From NCBI RefSeq assembly GCF_000717715.1, contig NZ_JOAI01000002.1, forward strand, positions 226,519 through 290,518: DNA of 64,000 nt. The letters are read 5' to 3'. A program made the translations under genes and the position numbers. Under the pieces are notes generated by a model. It saw only the letters and a program-made list of their open reading frames with translations. It made no database searches and had not been told where the DNA came from. The stretch is from Streptomyces sp. NRRL B-24484. GTDB lineage: Bacteria > Actinomycetota > Actinomycetes > Streptomycetales > Streptomycetaceae. Position 1 is the first letter of the stretch; each line of letters begins with the position of its first letter. Shown piece by piece: positions 1 through 13,513 of this stretch.

Positions 1-3000
1 GGTTCCGCTGCTTCTGGCCCGTCCCGAGGAGGGTGGCGCCGGGGACGTACACCGTCCGGACGGGCGGCAGGCGGTCGGCGCCGTACTGCCGGAGCGGCTG
101 CAGCCGGCCGTGGTACGAGAGCTCGTTGGAGAAGCCGATGATCTCCGGCATGCAGCGGAAGTGTTCCTGGAGCATGAGCCGGCCGCGGCCGCCGGCGAGT
201 CCGGTGGCGATGTCGAAGAAGCTGGCCATCGGGCTGAACAGGTTGCGGCGCACCGCCGGGAGGCCGTCCAGCAGGCGGTTCTGCAGTTGGAAGAGCCGGT
301 CCTGGTCGAGTCCGACGTTGGCGGGGCTGACCTGCTTGTCGTCGCCGACGACGATGATCTTCCGGCCGAGCCAGGCGAGCAGCATGGCCTCCGGGCCCGA
401 CTGGCTGGCCTCGTCGATGATGACCACGTCGAAGCGGCCCGGCCGGTCCATCGGGACGGTGGCGGTGACCTGGTACAGCGGCATGATCCAGGCCGGCACG
501 GCGGCCTGGCACTCCCGCAGGCTCTCGACCGCCTGCCGGCGGTAGCGGTGCGCGTACTTGCCGGTGCCCTTGCCGAAGCGGGCGACGCTCTGCTGGTAGG
601 AGGCCAGGGCGACCGCCTCGGCGTCGGTCAGCCGTTCCAGGCAGCCGTACCAGGAGCGGTCCGCGGCCAGTCTCTCCAGGGCGATCCGGATGTCGCCGTC
701 GGCCTCCGCCAGCAGGGCCCGCTGCTTCTGCTCGGCGCCCGGGTCGGTGAGGTCCCGCATCCGCGCGGACCAGGCGGACCACGCCCAGGCCTCTTCGAAG
801 GCGGCGAGCCGGGTCTCCCAGCGCGGGTCGTCCGGCTCCTCGGCCAGCCGGGCGGCCAGTGCGGGCAGCACCCGCTCGACCGGGGTCCGGGCGGCGGCGA
901 AGGCGTGATCGAGGGCGAGCGCCTCGCGCAGTGCGGCGAGTTCCGTCAGCAGTGCGCCGTACCGGGCGACCTGCCCGGTACGGAGGGCCGCCAGCAGCGC
1001 GGTGACCGGCGCGGCCGCGGTGTCGGGCCGGTCGGCCCAGGCGACGAGGGCGGATTCGGCCGCGGCCAGCCGGATCCGGGGTTCCTCCGCGGCCCGCAGG
1101 GTGGCGCGGGCCCGCAGCAGGTCGCGCAGGGCCGCGCAGGTGTCGGCGTGCTGCCACGGCTGGACGGTCAGTTCGGGGACGGCCGCGAGTGCGGCGACCA
1201 GGTCGCTGCGCCGGGCGGCGAGGGCCATCAGAGCGTCCAGGGCCGCGGCCTCGGCCTCCAGGCCGGCGGTGCGCCGGGCGAGGGCCTGCCAGGGCGGTGC
1301 GGCCCGGCCCCACTCCCGCTCGACGTCCTGCAGGTGGCGTTCGACCTCGATCCGGGCGGCGAGCCGGGCGACCGCCTCGGGGGTGTCCGCGGCGGCGCCG
1401 TCGACCCGGGCCTTCTCGGGGAAGTCGCCGACCGCCTTGCGCAGCCTGGTCCGGATGCCGAGCGCGCCGCGCAGCTTCTCGCCCGCGGCGAGGCCGTCCC
1501 GCAGCGCGGTGACGAGGCCGTGGGCGGTGGCGACGTCGTAGCCGTCCAGGCCGTCGACCCGGCTGCCGCCGAGGGCCGCGGTGGCGGTGCGCACCCCGGC
1601 GAGTGCCTGCGCGGTGGCCGCGTGGCGTCCGCGCAGCTGCCAGACCTGTCCGGTGACCGCCTCCTGGAGCAGCGGTCCGGCCCAGGGCGGCAGGGTCGCC
1701 TCGATGCCGGTCCGGGCGGCGGTGAACGCCTCCAGGGCGGCGGCGGCCGTGTGCTGGGCCGCGGCGGGCAGCCGGGACACTGCGGTGTCCAGCCGGGCGG
1801 CCAGGTCGTTGCCGTGCAGGGCCGCCAGCCCCTCCTCGGCGCTCCGCACGGCCAGCACCGCCTGCTCGAAGGCGGCGGCGCCGGGCAGTTCGTCCGCTGC
1901 GGGCAGCGCACGGACGTCCGCCACCGCGGCCCGTTCGGCCGGGCCGAACCGGCCGGCGGCCGTCCGCAACGCCCGGACCTGCTCTCCCGTCAGTTGCGGC
2001 TGGGGCTCGGGGACGGGGCCGAGCCAGCCGAGGCGGGCCTGCTCCTCGGCGAGGCGGCGGGCGATCTCCTGGAGGGTGCCCCGGTAGTCGCCGATCTCCT
2101 CGGGGTGGCGGTAGGTCTCCCGTTCGCGGACGGCCCGCAGTTCGGTGAGCGCGGTGGCCTGGGCGATGCGGGCCCGGCGCAGCCGGTGCTCGTTGTCGGC
2201 GATGCGGCGCTCGTAGTCGCTCCGCTCGTAGCGGCCCTGGCGTTCCAGGATCGCCTGGACGGAGCCGCGCAGCTCCTGTTGGGCCACCAGGCCGTCGTCG
2301 GTCCGGCTGACGCACAACTCCCGGATGCTCGGCGGCAGTTTGTCCTTCAGCACCTTGAGCGCGCGTGCGGTGTGGCTGGTGATGAGGACGCGTTGGCCGT
2401 GTGCCAGCAGGTCGGTGACCAGGTTGGCGATGGTGTGGGTCTTGCCGGTGCCGGGCGGGCCCTGGACGACCACCAGTCGGCTGGTCCGCAGCCGCTCGGC
2501 GATCGTCCGCTGCTCCTCGTTCGAGGCCAGCGCGAAGTAGGTCTCGGGGTCGCCCCCGTCGAGGCGGCCCGCGGGGGTGCCGGCGGTCTCGGGCCCGGTG
2601 TCCCCGTCCGTCTCGCCGCCGGCGACGAAGCGCAGCAGGTCGGTGGGTTCGGCGCCGCCGGCGATGGCCCGGGCGATGCCGTGCAGGGCTTCGATGCCGG
2701 TGCGGCGGCTGCGTTCGCGGAGCACCACGGCGGGCGCGAAGCTGACCCGGGGCTCGCTCAGCGACACCGGCCGGTGCTGGGCCTCCTGCCGCAGGTAGCG
2801 GCCGTCGGGGTGGGCGGCGATCGCCCAGACCTCCAGGGCGCGGTGCAGCCGGTCGAGGTCGTCGGGGCCGGTGAGCGCGCCGGCCTCCTCCAGGTGCTGC
2901 CGGATCGCCTCCCGGGTGTCGCCGCGGACCTTCTGGCCGGCATCGAGCATGCCCTCCTCCAGCTCCGGGCCGGGCGCGTCCGGGTCCGGGCGGAGCGTCA

Positions 3001-3622
3001 GCGTTCCGGTGCCGGGGTCGAGTTCGAGGCCTGCGCGGGCGGCGAGGAGGTGCCGGCGGATCGGCTCCCCCTCGACCGACCAGGTGAGGTAGCCGAAGCA
3101 GAGCACCAGTTCGTAGCTCTCGCCGAGTGCCGTCGCGTCCTCGTGCATCCGGTAGAGCGCCTCGTAGAGGTTCCGCAGCGGCCGGGTCCGCCGGCGCCAC
3201 TCGGCCCAGGCGGTCCACTCGGCGAGCCAGCTGCGGTACTCGGCCTCCAGCGGTTCCCGGGGCGGGTCCGCCGGGTCGCCGTCGGCCGGCGGCCGCAGCC
3301 GCGGCGGGTCCTCGGGTTCGTGCACCGCGGGATCGGCGGTGTCCAGCAGGGCGGTGAGGCCGGGTCCGGGCGGGGGCATCTCGCGGTGGACGGGGCGTTC
3401 GACGGTGAGCCAGCCGCGGTCGGCGGAGGCCGTCGGCGAGGCGAGGAAGCACTGCAGTTCCGGTGCCTCGTACGGCAGGTCGGACAGCCAGAGCACCTGC
3501 CGGGCGTGGTCGAGGGTGCGGACGGGTCTGACCCGGCTCTCCCCCGCCTCCGCCAGGTAGCGGAAGATCTGCTGGACCTTCGGCGCGTCGGTGTCGGGGG
3601 TGCTCGGCGGTGAGCTGGACAA
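1..3622 (-). CDS. SF1 (Nam7/Upf1-like) helicase with long coiled insertion, C-terminus cut by window edge
   Basis: An open minus-strand frame runs off the window start after about 1,207 codons. Walker A (GPPGTGKTHT) is at about residues 387-396, with the following segment VLITSHTARALKVL typical of AAA_11 helicases. Walker B with DEAS is near residue 1068, followed by GDDKQVSP and QEHFRCMPEII, motifs of the AAA_12 half. The roughly 650 residues between Walker A and B are Ala/Arg/Glu-rich and probably coiled coil. The start is TTG at 3622: an in-frame stop lies only nine bases upstream and a GTGAGG-like ribosome site precedes it. It is divergent from the MoxR/VWA pair across about 210 bp. Role in RNA, DNA repair or conflict is not decidable; the helicase family call is secure. 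Confidence 0.85.
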   Translation of the reverse strand, partial: MSSSPPSTPDTDAPKVQQIFRYLAEAGESRVRPVRTLDHARQVLWLSDLPYEAPELQCFLASPTASADRGWLTVERPVHREMPPPGPGLTALLDTADPAVHEPEDPPRLRPPADGDPADPPREPLEAEYRSWLAEWTAWAEWRRRTRPLRNLYEALYRMHEDATALGESYELVLCFGYLTWSVEGEPIRRHLLAARAGLELDPGTGTLTLRPDPDAPGPELEEGMLDAGQKVRGDTREAIRQHLEEAGALTGPDDLDRLHRALEVWAIAAHPDGRYLRQEAQHRPVSLSEPRVSFAPAVVLRERSRRTGIEALHGIARAIAGGAEPTDLLRFVAGGETDGDTGPETAGTPAGRLDGGDPETYFALASNEEQRTIAERLRTSRLVVVQGPPGTGKTHTIANLVTDLLAHGQRVLITSHTARALKVLKDKLPPSIRELCVSRTDDGLVAQQELRGSVQAILERQGRYERSDYERRIADNEHRLRRARIAQATALTELRAVRERETYRHPEEIGDYRGTLQEIARRLAEEQARLGWLGPVPEPQPQLTGEQVRALRTAAGRFGPAERAAVADVRALPAADELPGAAAFEQAVLAVRSAEEGLAALHGNDLAARLDTAVSRLPAAAQHTAAAALEAFTAARTGIEATLPPWAGPLLQEAVTGQVWQLRGRHAATAQALAGVRTATAALGGSRVDGLDGYDVATAHGLVTALRDGLAAGEKLRGALGIRTRLRKAVGDFPEKARVDGAAADTPEAVARLAARIEVERHLQDVEREWGRAAPPWQALARRTAGLEAEAAALDALMALAARRSDLVAALAAVPELTVQPWQHADTCAALRDLLRARATLRAAEEPRIRLAAAESALVAWADRPDTAAAPVTALLAALRTGQVARYGALLTELAALREALALDHAFAAARTPVERVLPALAARLAEEPDDPRWETRLAAFEEAWAWSAWSARMRDLTDPGAEQKQRALLAEADGDIRIALERLAADRSWYGCLERLTDAEAVALASYQQSVARFGKGTGKYAHRYRRQAVESLRECQAAVPAWIMPLYQVTATVPMDRPGRFDVVIIDEASQSGPEAMLLAWLGRKIIVVGDDKQVSPANVGLDQDRLFQLQNRLLDGLPAVRRNLFSPMASFFDIATGLAGGRGRLMLQEHFRCMPEIIGFSNELSYHGRLQPLRQYGADRLPPVRTVYVPGATLLGTGQKQRN

Positions 3623-3832
3623 CGTGCCTCACTCGACAGGAAGAAGACGGGGTGTCTCCGTCGAGGCTAGGGACGTCCTGCGCCGTGCGTGATCGGACGG
3701 GGATCCTGAGACCAGGTCGATATCCGCCGGGTTGCACCGGATGGCGGGAGCGCCGCGGAAAATCCGGTGCGCCGCACCGCGGCCGGTGCGCACACTGGCA
3801 CGCAACCCCCGCCACCCGTCGTGAGGAGTCCT

Positions 3833-4897
3833 GTGCAGGGTGCCGTCACCGTCTCGCCGTCCCAGGTGCCCGAGTTGCTGCTGGGTCTGGCGACCGTCCG
3901 CCCGGTCTTCCTGTGGGGTGCGCCCGGCATCGGGAAGTCCTCGCTGGTGCGGGAGTTCGCCGATTCGCTGGGGCTGGAGTGCGTGAGCCTGATCGGCACC
4001 CAGCTGGCGCCGGAGGACCTCGTCGGCGTGCCGCAGCTGACCGCGGAGGGCCGGTCCCGGTTCTGCCCGCCGGAGTCGATCGCCCGCGACGAGCCGTACT
4101 GCCTGTTCCTCGACGAGCTCAACGCGGCCTCGCCGGACGTGCAGAAGGCCTTCTACTCGCTGATCCTGGACCGCCGGATCGGCTCCTACGAACTGCCGCC
4201 GGGCTCGATCGTGATCGGCGCGGGCAACCGGGCGACCGACGGCGCGCTGGCCCGGCCGATGGCCTCCGCGCTCGTCAACCGGCTGGTCCACGTGCACCTG
4301 CGGGCCAGCGCGACCGACTGGCTGGCCTGGGCGGCCGGGGCGAGCATCCACCCGTGGGTGCTGGACCACCTCACCGACCGGCCGGACCACCTGTGGTCGG
4401 CGCCGCCGAAGACCGAGGAGCCCTTCTCCACGCCGCGCTCCTGGCACATGCTCTCCGACGCGCTGCACTCCTTCGGCCCGGCCCTGGACGAGGCGGCGCT
4501 GCAGGTGGTCGCGCACGGCCTGCTCACCCCGCAGCACGCGGTGGCCTTCTGCGGCTACGCCAAGATCGTCCGCAATGCGTACGGGCTGGACGCCATCCTC
4601 AAGGGCGACGCGCGCTGGCCGGGCCGGCCGGAGGACCGCGACCTCCTCTACTACCTCGCCGACGCCTTCCGCGGGCGGCTGGTCAAGGAGCTCCCGGCCC
4701 GCAAGGAGCACGCCTCCGAGCAGCTGCGGCGCACCGCGTACCGGGCGAAGTCGCTGCTCGTCCAGCTCGCCGAGATCTCCGTCGAGGTCGCCCAGACCGT
4801 CATCGCGGACGGCGAGGACGGCAACCCGGTGCTGCCGTCCTGGTTCCTGGTCGAGGCCGCCCGGGACATGCCGCGGCTGGTCGAGGCCCGGCGGTGA
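3833..4897 (+). CDS. MoxR-type AAA+ ATPase
   Basis: A 354-residue AAA+ protein. Walker A GAPGIGKSS is at residues 29-37, Walker B FLDELNAA follows near residue 95, and a sensor-like GAGNRATD segment follows that, as in the MoxR branch of single-ring AAA+ chaperone-like ATPases. The GTG start at 3833 is chosen because GTGAGGAG lies just upstream and homology begins there; an ATG 66 bases earlier in frame has no such signal. The stop overlaps the GTG start of the next gene by four bases, so the two are translationally coupled. MoxR ATPases typically remodel or activate a partner VWA protein, and the downstream gene encodes one. Confidence 0.88.
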   Translation: MQGAVTVSPSQVPELLLGLATVRPVFLWGAPGIGKSSLVREFADSLGLECVSLIGTQLAPEDLVGVPQLTAEGRSRFCPPESIARDEPYCLFLDELNAASPDVQKAFYSLILDRRIGSYELPPGSIVIGAGNRATDGALARPMASALVNRLVHVHLRASATDWLAWAAGASIHPWVLDHLTDRPDHLWSAPPKTEEPFSTPRSWHMLSDALHSFGPALDEAALQVVAHGLLTPQHAVAFCGYAKIVRNAYGLDAILKGDARWPGRPEDRDLLYYLADAFRGRLVKELPARKEHASEQLRRTAYRAKSLLVQLAEISVEVAQTVIADGEDGNPVLPSWFLVEAARDMPRLVEARR

Positions 4898-6702
4898 GCA
4901 GGTCCGCCGCGAAGCGCCGGGCCGGCGGCCGTGACGCCGAGGAGCGTCCCGACCCGGCCACCGAGGCCTTCCGGGCCGGACTCGCGCTGGTGGTGGCCAA
5001 CCACGCCCTGGACGCGATCGATGCCCGGATCTGCACCGACCCCGACTGCGGGACCGTCCCGCCCGGCGGCTGGGCGGTCGTCGACTCCAACGGCACCGTG
5101 CACGCCGACGTCCGGCGACGCGCCGAACCCGCCGAGTGGGCCTGGGTGCTGACGCACTGCCTGCTGCACCTCGGCTTCGGCCACGTGCCCGCCGAGAACG
5201 GCCGGCGCACACCGGCCGACGACGCGCTGCGGGCCGCCCGCTGCGCCGCCGTCCACCGCTTCCAGGCGACCTTCCAGGTCGGCCGCTGCCCGTTCGACCC
5301 GCCGCGGTCGCTGCCCGCCGGCGACGAGGACGAACTCGCCGAGCGCTGGCGCCGCGACGGGGTGCCGGACGTCCCGAGCGCCTGCGGCCCGGGCCTCGCC
5401 GACCAACTGCTGGTGCCCTGGCAGGGACACCGGGACCCGACGGACTGGACGGCCGCGTTCGCCGCCGCCCTCACCCGGACGGTCTCCGCCGCGATGGACG
5501 TCGCCGGCGGCCGCCGGGCCGGCCTCACCGACGCCCGGGAACCGCAGCGCCCCTGGATCCGGGCGCTGAACTGGTTCGTCTCCTCCTACCCGCTGCTCGG
5601 CGGCATCGCGGCCGGCATGACCGTCGTCGCCGACGTCGAACTCGCCCGGGCGCACGGGATCTCCGTCGCCGCGGTGAACGCCGCGGCCGGCGAGGTCTAC
5701 GTCAACCCGCTGCTGCACCTGACCGACGAGGAGTGGCGGTTCGTCCTCGGCCACGAGATGCTGCACGCCGCCCTGCGGCACGGCGACCGGACGGGCGCCC
5801 GCGACCCGTACCTCTTCAACGTCGCCTGCGACTTCGTGGTGAACGGCTGGCTGGTCGAGATGGGCGTCGGCGACATGCCGGAGGGCCTGCTGCACGACCC
5901 GCAGCTGAAGGGCCTCTCCGCCGAGGAGGTGTACGACCGGATCGTCCGCGACCAGCGGCGGATCCGCCGCCTCGCCACCCTCGCCGGGAAGGGCCGGCCC
6001 GACGTGCTCGGCGAGCCGCTCGGCCGCCCGCACGACTACGTCGACCTGGACGGGTTCTACCGGCGCGGCCTGCAGCAGGGCTTCGAACTCCACACCCGGC
6101 AGCGCGGCACCCTCCCCGCCGGCCTGGTCGAGGAGATCCGCGCCCTCGCCCACCCGCCGCTGCCCTGGGACGCGCGGCTCGCCCGCTGGTTCGACGAGTT
6201 CGTGCCGTCCCCGGAGACCGTGCGCAGCTACGCCCGGCCCTCGCGCCGGCAGTCGGCCACCCCGGACATCCCGCGGGCGGGGCGGTGGCGGCCCGAGGAG
6301 GAGGTCGCCCGGTGCACCTTCGGGGTCGTGCTCGACACCTCCGGCTCGATGAGCCGGCCGCTGCTCGGCAAGGCCCTCGGCGCGATCGCCTCCTACGCGG
6401 CCGCCCGGGACGTGGCCGCCGCCCGGGTGGTGTTCTGCGACGCCGCCCCGCACGACGCCGGCTTCCTCCCGCCGGAGGAGATCGCCGGCCGGGTCCGCGT
6501 CCGGGGCCGCGGCGGCACCGTCCTGCAGCCCGGCATCGACCTACTGGAACGCGCCGACGACTTCCCGCCCGGCGCCCCGCTGCTGGTGATCACCGACGCC
6601 GAGTGCGACGTGCTGCGGATCCGCCGCGAGCACGCCTACCTCGTCCCCCGCGGCGCCACCCTCCCCTTCACCCCCCGCGGCCCGGTCTTCCGCATGCACT
6701 AG
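4894..6702 (+). CDS. DUF2201-type putative metallopeptidase with C-terminal VWA-like domain
   Basis: A 602-residue protein in two parts. The N-terminal/middle part carries a zinc-protease signature, HEMLHAALRH, with H287, E288 and H291, and an earlier degenerate look-alike THCLLHLGFGH at about residues 87-97 lacking the Glu. The C-terminal part begins FGVVLDTSGSMS with a MIDAS-like D481-x-S483-x-S485 and continues through RGRGGTVLQPGI to ITDAECD, a VWA fold. It overlaps the upstream moxR-like gene by GTGA, the usual MoxR/VWA arrangement. The stop lies only 13 bp from the convergent response-regulator gene with no obvious terminator. Substrate is unknown; the family assignment is firm. Confidence 0.85.
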   Translation: MSRSAAKRRAGGRDAEERPDPATEAFRAGLALVVANHALDAIDARICTDPDCGTVPPGGWAVVDSNGTVHADVRRRAEPAEWAWVLTHCLLHLGFGHVPAENGRRTPADDALRAARCAAVHRFQATFQVGRCPFDPPRSLPAGDEDELAERWRRDGVPDVPSACGPGLADQLLVPWQGHRDPTDWTAAFAAALTRTVSAAMDVAGGRRAGLTDAREPQRPWIRALNWFVSSYPLLGGIAAGMTVVADVELARAHGISVAAVNAAAGEVYVNPLLHLTDEEWRFVLGHEMLHAALRHGDRTGARDPYLFNVACDFVVNGWLVEMGVGDMPEGLLHDPQLKGLSAEEVYDRIVRDQRRIRRLATLAGKGRPDVLGEPLGRPHDYVDLDGFYRRGLQQGFELHTRQRGTLPAGLVEEIRALAHPPLPWDARLARWFDEFVPSPETVRSYARPSRRQSATPDIPRAGRWRPEEEVARCTFGVVLDTSGSMSRPLLGKALGAIASYAAARDVAAARVVFCDAAPHDAGFLPPEEIAGRVRVRGRGGTVLQPGIDLLERADDFPPGAPLLVITDAECDVLRIRREHAYLVPRGATLPFTPRGPVFRMH

Positions 6703-6715
6703 CCGGCCGCGGCCG

Positions 6716-7390
6716 TCAGGCCTCTCCCGCGACCACCGTGCCCGACTCGTAGGCGAAGACGACGGCGTGCACGCGGTCGCGCAGCTGCAGCTTGGCGAGC
6801 AGGTTGGAGACGTGGGTCTTCACGGTGTGGTCGCTGACGGTGAGTTCGGCGGCGATCTCCGCGTTGGAGAGTCCGCGGGCGAGCAGCCGCAACGTCTCCG
6901 CCTCCCGGCCGGTCAGCTGCTGCAGCAGCCGGGACGGCGGCCGCACCGGGGCGGACGGGCCCGCCCTGCGGGCGGTGAACTCGCCGATCAGCCGCCGGGT
7001 GACGGACGGCGCGAGCAGCGCCTCGCCGGAGGCGACCGCACGGACGCCGTGGGTGAGGTCGTCCCGGCGGACGTCCTTGAGGAGGAAGCCGCTGGCCCCG
7101 GCGTAGAGCGCGTCGAAGACGTAGTCGTCGATGTCGAAGGTGGTCAGCATGACGACCCTGGTGCCGGGGTGGTCGGCGCAGACCCGGCGGGCCGCCTCCA
7201 GTCCGTCCATGACCGGCATGCGGACGTCCAGCAGCAGCACGTCGGGCCGGTGCTCGCGCACGGCCTCGACCGCCTGGGCGCCGTCCGCGGCCTCGGCGAC
7301 CACCTCGATGTCCGGCTGTGCGTCCAGGATCATGCCGAAGCCGGCCCGGACGAGCTCCTGGTCGTCCGCGACGACCACACGGATCACCAC
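6716..7390 (-). CDS. NarL/LuxR-family response regulator
   Basis: A 224-residue two-domain regulator. The receiver domain has the acidic pocket DD at residues 9-10, phospho-acceptor D55 in VLLLDVRMP and conserved K in FLLKDV near residue 105. The C-terminal LuxR HTH contains LTGREAETLRLLARGLSNAEIA and SDHTVKTHVSNLLAKL. The GTG start has AAGGAG nine bases upstream. It follows the sensor kinase gene by 18 bp and is the last gene of the lipoprotein-kinase-regulator unit, so it is the cognate DNA-binding partner. Targets cannot be read from the window. Confidence 0.93.
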   Translation of the reverse strand: MVIRVVVADDQELVRAGFGMILDAQPDIEVVAEAADGAQAVEAVREHRPDVLLLDVRMPVMDGLEAARRVCADHPGTRVVMLTTFDIDDYVFDALYAGASGFLLKDVRRDDLTHGVRAVASGEALLAPSVTRRLIGEFTARRAGPSAPVRPPSRLLQQLTGREAETLRLLARGLSNAEIAAELTVSDHTVKTHVSNLLAKLQLRDRVHAVVFAYESGTVVAGEA

Positions 7391-7408
7391 TGCGTGTCAC
7401 TCCTTGGG

Positions 7409-8605
7409 TCAGATGTCGAGGGGGAGACGGGCGTTCACCAGGAAGCCGCCACCGGGCCGCGGCCCCGCCTCGGCGCTGCCGCCGCAGGCGGCCGCCCGCT
7501 CGCGGATGCCGATCAGCCCCCGGCCGCCGGGCAGCGCGTCACCGTGGGCGGGAGGCACGCCCCGGCCGTCGTCGGCGACCTCGACCTCCAGCGCCGGGCC
7601 CCGCACACCCACCCGCACGCTCACCCGCCGCGCACCGGCGTGCTTGAGCACATTGGTCAGCGCCTCCTGGACGATCCGGTAGGCCGCCGCCTGCACGTCG
7701 GCCGGCCCGTGCTCCTCGATCTCGGCCCGGACGGTGATGCCCGCGTCGCGGACCCGGTCGACCACCGCGGGCAGCTCGGCGAGGACGGGCTGCGGGGCGA
7801 GTTCGGGGCGGGCCCCGTCCTCCTTCAGCACGCCGAGCACCCGGCGGAGCTGGACCATCGCGTCCCGTCCGGAGTCGGCGATGGTGTCGAAGGTCCGGAT
7901 CGCCCGGTCGGGGTCGCTGCGGACGACCAGCGGGCCGGCCTCGGCCTGGATGACCATCAGGGAGACGGCGTGGGCGAGGATGTCGTGCATCTCGCGGGCG
8001 ATCCGGCCCCGCTCCTCGGCCACCGCCCGGCCGGCCTCTCCGGCGGCCCGGAGCGCGGCCTCCCGGGCGCGTTCCGCCTCGGCCCGGGCCCGTTCGGCCT
8101 CGACCCGGGCCCGGCGGCGCAGTTCGCGGGTGAGCGAGCCGAGGATGAAGCTTCCCACCGACATCAGCAGGCTGAACAGCATGCCGTTCGGCGAGCGGGT
8201 GCCCAGGATGTTGGCCGGCACCAGGATCGCCAGCATCAGCCAGCGCTGCCAGTCCCGGCCGCGGTCGGCGACGGTGTAGACGGTCAGCACCTGGTGCAGC
8301 GGGATCTGCGGCGCGACGGAGTGCGCGACGATCGACTGGGTCAGCGAGAACACTCCGCTGACCAGCCAGACGGTGAACGGCGCCCGGCGGCGCCAGGGCA
8401 GCGGCGCGGCCGCGGCGACCACCAGCAGGTACACCCACCAGGGCCATCCGCGGCCGTCGCAGAACACCGCCCAGACCGAGATCGCCGCTGCGGCCAGCGC
8501 GAGGCCGGTGTCCACCGGGTACGGAGCGGTCCGGCCGGGACCCGACCGCCACCGGTCGGCGAGGGCGGCCGTCCCCGCCCGGACGTACGCCGTCCACGCC
8601 CCCAT
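7409..8605 (-). CDS. NarL-type sensor histidine kinase (HisKA_3)
   Basis: About 398 residues from ATG at 8605. The N-terminal third holds about four hydrophobic membrane segments, followed by a charged Arg/Ala/Glu helix, then the dimerisation/phosphotransfer box REMHDILAHAVSLM with H207, and a HATPase domain (VQEALTNVLKHA, DDGRG, GGRGLIGIRERAAACGG). The 8605 start has GGGGGAGG seven bases upstream; a longer frame to 8668 would overlap the upstream lipoprotein stop and lacks such a site. It acts at the membrane and phosphorylates the downstream regulator. The gene order lipoprotein, kinase, regulator suggests a cell-envelope stimulus. Confidence 0.92.
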   Translation of the reverse strand: MGAWTAYVRAGTAALADRWRSGPGRTAPYPVDTGLALAAAAISVWAVFCDGRGWPWWVYLLVVAAAAPLPWRRRAPFTVWLVSGVFSLTQSIVAHSVAPQIPLHQVLTVYTVADRGRDWQRWLMLAILVPANILGTRSPNGMLFSLLMSVGSFILGSLTRELRRRARVEAERARAEAERAREAALRAAGEAGRAVAEERGRIAREMHDILAHAVSLMVIQAEAGPLVVRSDPDRAIRTFDTIADSGRDAMVQLRRVLGVLKEDGARPELAPQPVLAELPAVVDRVRDAGITVRAEIEEHGPADVQAAAYRIVQEALTNVLKHAGARRVSVRVGVRGPALEVEVADDGRGVPPAHGDALPGGRGLIGIRERAAACGGSAEAGPRPGGGFLVNARLPLDI

Positions 8606-8660
8606 CCCCGAACCTCCCCCGTGACCCGTCCCGGAACGATCATGTCGTACCGGCGGCGGC

Positions 8661-9341
8661 TCAGACACCTTCCACCGTCACGTCGCCCGTCCCGGTGCGG
8701 GCCGTGATGCTGCTCCCGGCGCCCGCCGAGCGGTCCACCGACACCTTCACCGCGCCGGTGTCGCTCGCGGAGTCCACCGCGTACGGGCGGCCCCCGGGCA
8801 CCCGGACCCGGACGTCGCCGGTGCCGCTGACCGCCTCCACCCGGTGCACCCCGCCGTCGAGGGCCGCCGAGACGTCCCCCGTCTCGGCAGCCAGCCGGAC
8901 CACCGGTGAACTCAGGGCGGCGGTGATCCCGCCGGTGCCGGTCCGGGCCTCCACCTCGCCGCTCAGGCCGGTCAGCCGGATGCTGCCGGTGGAGTCGTGC
9001 ACCTTCACCACGGTGCCGGCCGGCACCCGGACCTCGTAGCCGACCCCGCAGTCGCCGTCCGGGCAGCGGTAGGAGAGGGTCAGCGTGCCGTCGGCCACGG
9101 TGTGGCTCGCCTCGGGGGCGGACTCCCGGTAGGTCTGCTGCTCGGTCACCTCGATCCCGGTGGCGCCGCCGGTGACCTCGACGTCCCCGGTCTCCCCCTC
9201 GATCACCAGGGTGCGCACCTGCTCGGTGACCCGGTAGCCGACGTCCCGCCGGTGGTCCTCGGCGAGGCAGCCACCCAGGGCGGCCCCGGCCAGCACGGTC
9301 ACCGCCGCGTACAGCAGCACCTTGGCCAGTGGACGGTTCAT
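8661..9341 (-). CDS. DUF4097-type beta-repeat lipoprotein
   Basis: A 226-residue protein starting at ATG 9341, with GGGGAGGA five bases upstream. The signal peptide ends in a lipobox, ALGGC, so it is an anchored extracytoplasmic lipoprotein. The mature part is a string of short beta repeats with recurrent ETGDV / TGTGGI / GTGDVRV / TGTGDVTV turns, typical of DUF4097 putative adhesin-like right-handed beta solenoids. It is the first gene of a unit with the sensor kinase and response regulator and may modulate or report on the kinase signal; that role is inferred from position only. Confidence 0.85.
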   Translation of the reverse strand: MNRPLAKVLLYAAVTVLAGAALGGCLAEDHRRDVGYRVTEQVRTLVIEGETGDVEVTGGATGIEVTEQQTYRESAPEASHTVADGTLTLSYRCPDGDCGVGYEVRVPAGTVVKVHDSTGSIRLTGLSGEVEARTGTGGITAALSSPVVRLAAETGDVSAALDGGVHRVEAVSGTGDVRVRVPGGRPYAVDSASDTGAVKVSVDRSAGAGSSITARTGTGDVTVEGV

Positions 9342-9484
9342 GCGGTCCTCCCCCCGCGGCCGCCCGGACCGTCCGGACCGCCGCGGGGACCACACTGCCC
9401 GGTCGGGAGGCCCCTCCGGATCCCCCGCCGGAGCGGTCCTGCCGCCTCCCCCGCGCGGGGGAGGCGCACCGGGCGAGGACGCGG

Positions 9485-9534
9485 GAACGCCGCAGGGCGG
9501 CCGCCCCTCTCGGGGTGGCCGCCCTGCGGCGTTC
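9485..9534 (-). terminator. rpoC (rpoBC) terminator hairpin
   Basis: A perfect 18-bp inverted repeat (arms 9485-9502 and 9517-9534) with an extra C4/G4 pairing inside the loop, 13 bp downstream of the rpoC stop. There is no T-run, which is usual for streptomycete terminators. Confidence 0.8.
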
Positions 9535-9547
9535 AGGACCTGCGGAC

Positions 9548-13450
<3,903 letters not shown>

Positions 13451-13513
13451 TGGTCGTCAAGCCCTCTTTCGTGAATCGAGAGTTTGTCTGTGGTCTGAGG
13501 GGGGCCTGGGGGC

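Noticed and set aside
110..3613. Plus-strand open frame of over 1,160 codons at the window start
   Set aside because: No protein motif; the minus strand encodes a helicase with intact Walker motifs over the same DNA.
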